DNA from: Phytobacter palmae
Lineage (GTDB): Bacteria > Pseudomonadota > Gammaproteobacteria > Enterobacterales > Enterobacteriaceae
Direction: 5' to 3'
Length of the DNA: 64,000 nt
Assembly (NCBI GenBank): GCA_900112785.1
Contig: FONB01000007.1
Coordinates: 186,001-250,000 of the forward strand
Positions 60,117 to 64,000 of this stretch are shown here, piece after piece. How positions within the stretch are numbered: position 1 is the stretch's first letter; each line of letters begins with the position of its first letter. Both the position numbers and the translations under genes were made by a program. The notes beneath the pieces are model-generated. The model saw only the letters and a list, made by a program, of their open reading frames with translations, was not told the DNA's origin and did not search any database.

Positions 60117-60839
60117 TTATGCCAGACGGCAGGCATCCGCTTCCCAACGATAACCCACACCATAGACGGCACGGATGAAGGACTGTTCTTCATCCAGCGA
60201 TTCAAGCTTACGGCGCAGGTTCTTAATATGGCTGTCGATAGTACGATCAGTCACCACACGGTAATCGTCATACAGGTTATTGAGCAACTGCTCGCGTGAA
60301 AAGACCTTCCCCGGTTCGCTGGAGAGGGTTTTCAGCAGACGAAATTCCGCTGGCGTTAGATCCAGCTGCTTGTTGCGCCAGCTTGCCTGAAAACGTCCTT
60401 CATCGACGATAAGCGGGCTTTCCGCGTCCAGCGCCTGTATTTCACGCTGCGGCTTACAGCGGCGCAGAATGGTTTTCACCCTCGCCACCACTTCGCGCGG
60501 GCTGTAGGGTTTGCAGATGTAGTCATCGGCACCAATTTCCAGCCCCAGCAGGCGGTCAATCTCTTCAATTTTTGCCGTTACCATAATGATGGGGATGTTG
60601 GAGAAACGACGGATTTCCCGGCATAACGTCAGCCCGTCGGTGCCAGGGAGCATCAGATCAAGCAGGATCAGATCCGGCGGCGTCTGGCGCACATACGACA
60701 ATACCTGATCGCCATGGTTAATCAGCGACGGCGCGTAACTGGCCGCACGCAGATAATCAATCAGTAACTGACCCAGCTTTGGTTCGTCTTCCACAATCAA
60801 AATGCGTGGGGTGTTTTCATCAATGGGTAACTCAGTCAT
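60117..60839 (-). CDS. baeR: Two-component response regulator BaeR
   Basis: A 240-residue OmpR-type regulator that activates mdtABCD, acrD and spy in response to envelope stress. The receiver domain opens [14 protein letters not shown] with the phospho-acceptor aspartate in [34 protein letters not shown] follows. The winged-helix domain ([36 protein letters not shown]) is C-terminal. It overlaps baeS by four bases. Confidence 0.96.
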   Translation of the reverse strand: MTELPIDENTPRILIVEDEPKLGQLLIDYLRAASYAPSLINHGDQVLSYVRQTPPDLILLDLMLPGTDGLTLCREIRRFSNIPIIMVTAKIEEIDRLLGLEIGADDYICKPYSPREVVARVKTILRRCKPQREIQALDAESPLIVDEGRFQASWRNKQLDLTPAEFRLLKTLSSEPGKVFSREQLLNNLYDDYRVVTDRTIDSHIKNLRRKLESLDEEQSFIRAVYGVGYRWEADACRLA

Positions 60840-62311
60840 ACGTTTCTCGCTATGTCCCGTTCCAGGGGTAATTCAACTTTAATGCTAACCCCACCAAAAG
60901 GCGAATGCGTGGCGCGGACCTTGCCGCCATGGGCTTCGACAATATTCAGGCAGATTGCCAGACCTAAACCCGAACCGCCGCTGGCGCGGTTGCGCGAACC
61001 TTCGGTGCGATAAAAGCGTTCAAATAATCTGCCTAACTGCTGATCGCTGACGCCCGGGGCGCTATCGGCAAAATCAATGATCAGCGTATTGCCCTCCGGC
61101 GTGGCGCAGAGGTGCATACCACCGCCGCTATCGGTGTAGCGCAGGCTGTTTTCCAGCAAATTGTTGAAAAGTTGCATCAGCCGATCCGGGTCACCAAAGA
61201 CCACGGCGCGCTCCGGTAGCGTTATGTCGATAGTCAGGTTGCGGCTGGCGTACCGTTCACGAAACGCCCCGGCGGCCACTTCCAGTAAGGAAACCACATC
61301 CACCGGCCTTTTCTGATACGCCAGCGCGCCTTCATCCGACATAGACAACTGATGCAAATCATCCACCAGTTTGGTTAACGTGGCGACTTCGGCCTGCAAT
61401 GACGCCACCGACTCCGGTGTAAATTGCCGCACCCCATCCTGAATGGCTTCCAGTTCGCCGCGCAGCACCGCCAGTGGCGTACGCAACTCGTGGGAAATAT
61501 CCGCCATAAAATCACGACGCATCTGCTGATTTTTCTCAAGCGTACTGGCGAGCTGATTAAAGTCCTGCGCCAGCTTACCCAGTTCATCCTGACTGCCAGG
61601 GTTAACGCGGGTGGAGAAATCCCCGGCTGCCAGCTTGTGCGTACCCTCGACCAACCGTTTTACCGGCGCGAGCAGGCCGCGGGCCAGCGGGAAGGTTGCC
61701 AGTGCAGCCAGCAGGGTAGAGAGCGCGACAATTAACCAGCTTGTGCGCCGCTGTTGACGGTCAAAGTTAATATCGGTATTACGCGTCAGGCGCTCCACCG
61801 GCGAGGCGATGACCCAGCCGACAGTCTGACCATTCACCGTAATTGCCCGTCGTGTACCGTCGGCAGGTAGCGGGCTACGCGGCCCAACAAGCACCTCTCC
61901 CGAAGCGTCTGTCACCCAAAATTGCGTTCGCCAGCCATGCGGCGGCATGCCGTTGCCCGGCTCCGGGGGAGGGCCTGGCGGCGGTTCATGCTGGTGGTTA
62001 TCACCATGTTCCGGACCCGGACCACCAGGCCCGCCTTCACGCTCATTGTCGCGCTCGAATGAACGGAGTATCTGGAAGATAAAGCGGTCGTTGTTGCGTA
62101 AAAAACCCCAGTCGCCGTGCTGTGCATATTGTTCACTGAGAGCATCGCTGAGCAATTGCAGGCGCTGTTCGTTGCCATGTTTAATGTAATCGATAAAACC
62201 CCGTTCGAAACTGACGCGTACCGCCCAGTGCATACTGATTAGCAGCACGATACAGGTGGCGAAAATGGCCAGAAAGAGTTTAGCGGTAATACCGGGTCGC
62301 CAGATTTTCAT
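60836..62311 (-). CDS. baeS: Envelope-stress sensor histidine kinase BaeS
   Basis: A 491-residue inner-membrane kinase, partner of BaeR. Membrane helix 1 spans about residues 9-29, the periplasmic sensor about 30-190, helix 2 near 195-215, then HAMP, the phospho-histidine in [15 protein letters not shown] and ATPase motifs ([21 protein letters not shown]). The E. coli protein has 467 residues. The difference falls in the sensor domain, about residues 91-121, a Pro/Gly/His-rich insertion ([20 protein letters not shown]). It overlaps mdtD by four bases and baeR by four. Confidence 0.95.
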   Translation of the reverse strand: MKIWRPGITAKLFLAIFATCIVLLISMHWAVRVSFERGFIDYIKHGNEQRLQLLSDALSEQYAQHGDWGFLRNNDRFIFQILRSFERDNEREGGPGGPGPEHGDNHQHEPPPGPPPEPGNGMPPHGWRTQFWVTDASGEVLVGPRSPLPADGTRRAITVNGQTVGWVIASPVERLTRNTDINFDRQQRRTSWLIVALSTLLAALATFPLARGLLAPVKRLVEGTHKLAAGDFSTRVNPGSQDELGKLAQDFNQLASTLEKNQQMRRDFMADISHELRTPLAVLRGELEAIQDGVRQFTPESVASLQAEVATLTKLVDDLHQLSMSDEGALAYQKRPVDVVSLLEVAAGAFRERYASRNLTIDITLPERAVVFGDPDRLMQLFNNLLENSLRYTDSGGGMHLCATPEGNTLIIDFADSAPGVSDQQLGRLFERFYRTEGSRNRASGGSGLGLAICLNIVEAHGGKVRATHSPFGGVSIKVELPLERDIARNV

Positions 62312-63723
62312 GATTGACTCCTGTTGCGCCGGGAAATGACCACGTTCTGACTGACATCATTCGGGACTCGGGCAAAGATAAAGGCGGGCAGGGCGATGAT
62401 AAATGCCATGCACAGGTAGGTATAAAGAAAGACGTGATGGGCAACACCGCTGTCGGCGGACAAATTGTGCTGGCCGAACAGCCCGAGTAACAGCCCTGCG
62501 ACGGTGACGCCGATACTCATCGAAAGCTGCATGATCATCGATAACAGGCTATTGCCGCCGCTCGCCAGTTCATCGGGCAGGTCTTTCAACGTCAGGGTAT
62601 TCATGGAGGAAAAACGCATGGAGTTGATCATTCCCTGCGCGAACAGCACAAAGGGTAACAGGGCGTACCATCCCATTAGCGCGGTCCCCATAAACAGCAG
62701 GCTGACGGTGGCCAGGCCCAGCGTTGAGCCTACCAGCGCACGGCGGTAGCCAAAGCGGTTGACTAACTGAACCACAATCCGTTTCATGCCCATACTGCCA
62801 ATGACCATCGGAATCATCATTAACCCGGCATGAAACGGCGAAAAACCCAGACCAATCTGCAAAAAGATCGGTGTCATAAAGGGCAGCATGCCACTGCCAA
62901 TGCGCCCGGCGAAACTGCCGAGCAGGCCAAGGGAGAATGACGGCGTGCGAAACAGACGCAGATTAAACAGCGCGCCCGCATTTCCTTTGGCATGCAGCAG
63001 ATAGATGACAATCGCCAGCACGCCGCCTGCCACCAGAAGGCAGAGCAACGACGGTGAAATTCCAGACCCCTTTTGCCCGTCGAGCGCCAGCGTTAGCGTT
63101 GCCATTCCCGACGCCAGCAGCAAAAAGCCAAAGATATCAAAACGACGGGTTTGTAAGGTGTAATTCGGCATTAACCACAGGGTGGCTATCGCCCCAACTA
63201 CGCCAACGGGCAGGTTAATGAGGAAGATCCAGTGCCAGGACGCATACTCCACCAGGATACCGCCTAACGCCGGGCCGAGCAGTGGACCAACCTGACCGGG
63301 CAGAGTGACAAATGTCATTGCCGCCATGTATTGATCGCGCGGGACAATTTTCATCACCGTCAGTCTGCCGACGGGCACCATCATCGCGCCGCCAACGCCC
63401 TGTAATACGCGGGCCATTATCAGTTCATTGAGCGTGTTGGCCTGCGCGCAAAACAGCGAGCCCAGGGTAAAGAGAATGATGGCGGTAAAAAAGATATTAC
63501 GCACCCCGACGCGATCCGCCAGCCAGCCGCTGGCGGGCAGCATGATGGCGACAGTCAGCACGTAGGAGACCACTACCATATGCATATGCAGCGGGCTCTC
63601 CCCCAGACTTCGCGCCATGGAGGGCAGGGCGGTGTTGACAATCGTGGTGTCCAGCGACTGCATAAAGAAGCCAAAGGCCACAATCCACAATTGCCAGCGT
63701 ACATTTTGAGGTAGTTCTGTCAC
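62308..63723 (-). CDS. mdtD: Putative multidrug MFS transporter MdtD
   Basis: A 471-residue inner-membrane transporter of the DHA2 group with about 14 membrane segments. [22 protein letters not shown] near residue 25 (motif D1) and [17 protein letters not shown] near residue 60 (motif A) identify the family. Length equals that of E. coli MdtD, which also follows mdtC in the mdtABCD-baeSR operon. Its role in resistance is weak or undefined; work in E. coli suggests citrate or iron-related export. It overlaps mdtC and baeS by four bases each. Confidence 0.94.
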   Translation of the reverse strand: MTELPQNVRWQLWIVAFGFFMQSLDTTIVNTALPSMARSLGESPLHMHMVVVSYVLTVAIMLPASGWLADRVGVRNIFFTAIILFTLGSLFCAQANTLNELIMARVLQGVGGAMMVPVGRLTVMKIVPRDQYMAAMTFVTLPGQVGPLLGPALGGILVEYASWHWIFLINLPVGVVGAIATLWLMPNYTLQTRRFDIFGFLLLASGMATLTLALDGQKGSGISPSLLCLLVAGGVLAIVIYLLHAKGNAGALFNLRLFRTPSFSLGLLGSFAGRIGSGMLPFMTPIFLQIGLGFSPFHAGLMMIPMVIGSMGMKRIVVQLVNRFGYRRALVGSTLGLATVSLLFMGTALMGWYALLPFVLFAQGMINSMRFSSMNTLTLKDLPDELASGGNSLLSMIMQLSMSIGVTVAGLLLGLFGQHNLSADSGVAHHVFLYTYLCMAFIIALPAFIFARVPNDVSQNVVISRRNRSQS

Positions 63724-64000
63724 TCTGTTACAGGCTCTCTGCTTTTACGGGCAAATCGGCGTTGCAGGCGGTCAAAGAACAGATAGACCACCGGCGTGGT
63801 ATACAGCGTCAGTAATTGACTCATAACCAGACCGCCAACAATGGTTATCCCCAGCGGCTGGCGCAGTTCGGAACCGTCACCACCCGAAATCACTAACGGA
63901 AGTGCGCCAAACAGCGCCGCCAGTGTGGTCATCATTATGGGTCTGAAACGCAGCAGACAGGCCTGGAAAATCGCCTCTTCCGCATTCAGATTCCCCTTCC
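63720..64000 (-). CDS. mdtC: Multidrug RND efflux pump subunit MdtC (C-terminal fragment)
   Basis: Only the last 93 or so codons are in the window; the frame is open to base 64000. The end of the RND permease is clear: [20 protein letters not shown], then [20 protein letters not shown] and [17 protein letters not shown], with the basic tail [13 protein letters not shown]. MdtC forms a heterotrimer with MdtB and works with MdtA and TolC to export bile salts and novobiocin. The stop overlaps mdtD by four bases. Confidence 0.93.
   Translation of the reverse strand, partial: KGNLNAEEAIFQACLLRFRPIMMTTLAALFGALPLVISGGDGSELRQPLGITIVGGLVMSQLLTLYTTPVVYLFFDRLQRRFARKSREPVTE

Overview
The window is a stretch of enterobacterial chromosome. 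Most of it is a colinear block of core genes recognisable from Escherichia coli, running from lysP to mdtC with the matching relative orientations. Protein lengths and motifs agree with E. coli family members to within a few residues. Several E. coli genes are missing and other genes sit in their place, so this looks like a relative in the Citrobacter/Enterobacter/Leclercia part of the Enterobacteriaceae rather than E. coli itself; I cannot name the species. No rRNA or tRNA gene, transposase, integrase or CRISPR array was seen.

Layout. 1-6.4 kb: tail of a polar amino acid ABC ATPase, lysP, a TonB-dependent catecholate receptor at the cirA position, yeiG and an extra MFS transporter. 6.5-13.5 kb: folE, yeiB, galS and the mglBAC galactose/methyl-galactoside uptake operon, with clear CRP sites and Gal operators in front of galS and mglB. 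13.5-17.9 kb: an accessory block (GH15 glycosidase, SDR oxidoreductase, BssS-like small protein, unknown protein) where E. coli carries preT/preA/yeiS. 17.9-23.5 kb: sanA, cdd, yohK-yohJ, a LysR regulator divergent from an acetyltransferase, and dusC. 23.5-28.1 kb: a complete aryl-beta-glucoside operon (bglG-bglF-bglB type) with two antiterminator RNA targets each overlapping a terminator, followed by the tiny membrane protein gene yohP. 28.2-36.4 kb: yohF, yohD, yohC, pbpG, a second acetyltransferase, dld and bglX. 36.5-44.8 kb: the osmF-yehYXW osmoprotectant-type ABC operon, yohO, mlrA, the btsSR two-component system, yehS and yehR. 44.9-52.8 kb: metG, mrp, an acetyltransferase, an orphan rcnB, a zinc-type oxidoreductase, a small secreted protein, and a TPP riboswitch controlling thiM-thiD. 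52.9-57.7 kb: a reduced fimbrial locus (adhesin and chaperone only), an 0.8 kb gene-poor AT-rich stretch, fbaB and yegS. 57.7-64 kb: the CyaR small RNA, trhP (yegQ), a TPR-like secreted protein, and baeR-baeS-mdtD with the end of mdtC.

How the parts relate. Catabolite control is a visible theme: CRP-type sites precede galS, mglB, cdd, cyaR and perhaps the bgl operon. The baeSR-mdtCD end is the envelope-stress and multidrug-efflux operon. The most distinctive points are a roughly 24-residue Pro/Gly/His-rich insertion in the BaeS sensor domain, the IrgA/IreA-like receptor at the cirA site, the inserted bgl operon with an unexplained foldable segment between bglG and bglF, the replacement of preTA, and the usher-less yeh fimbrial remnant. 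I did not find a clearly new multi-gene defence or mobile system.
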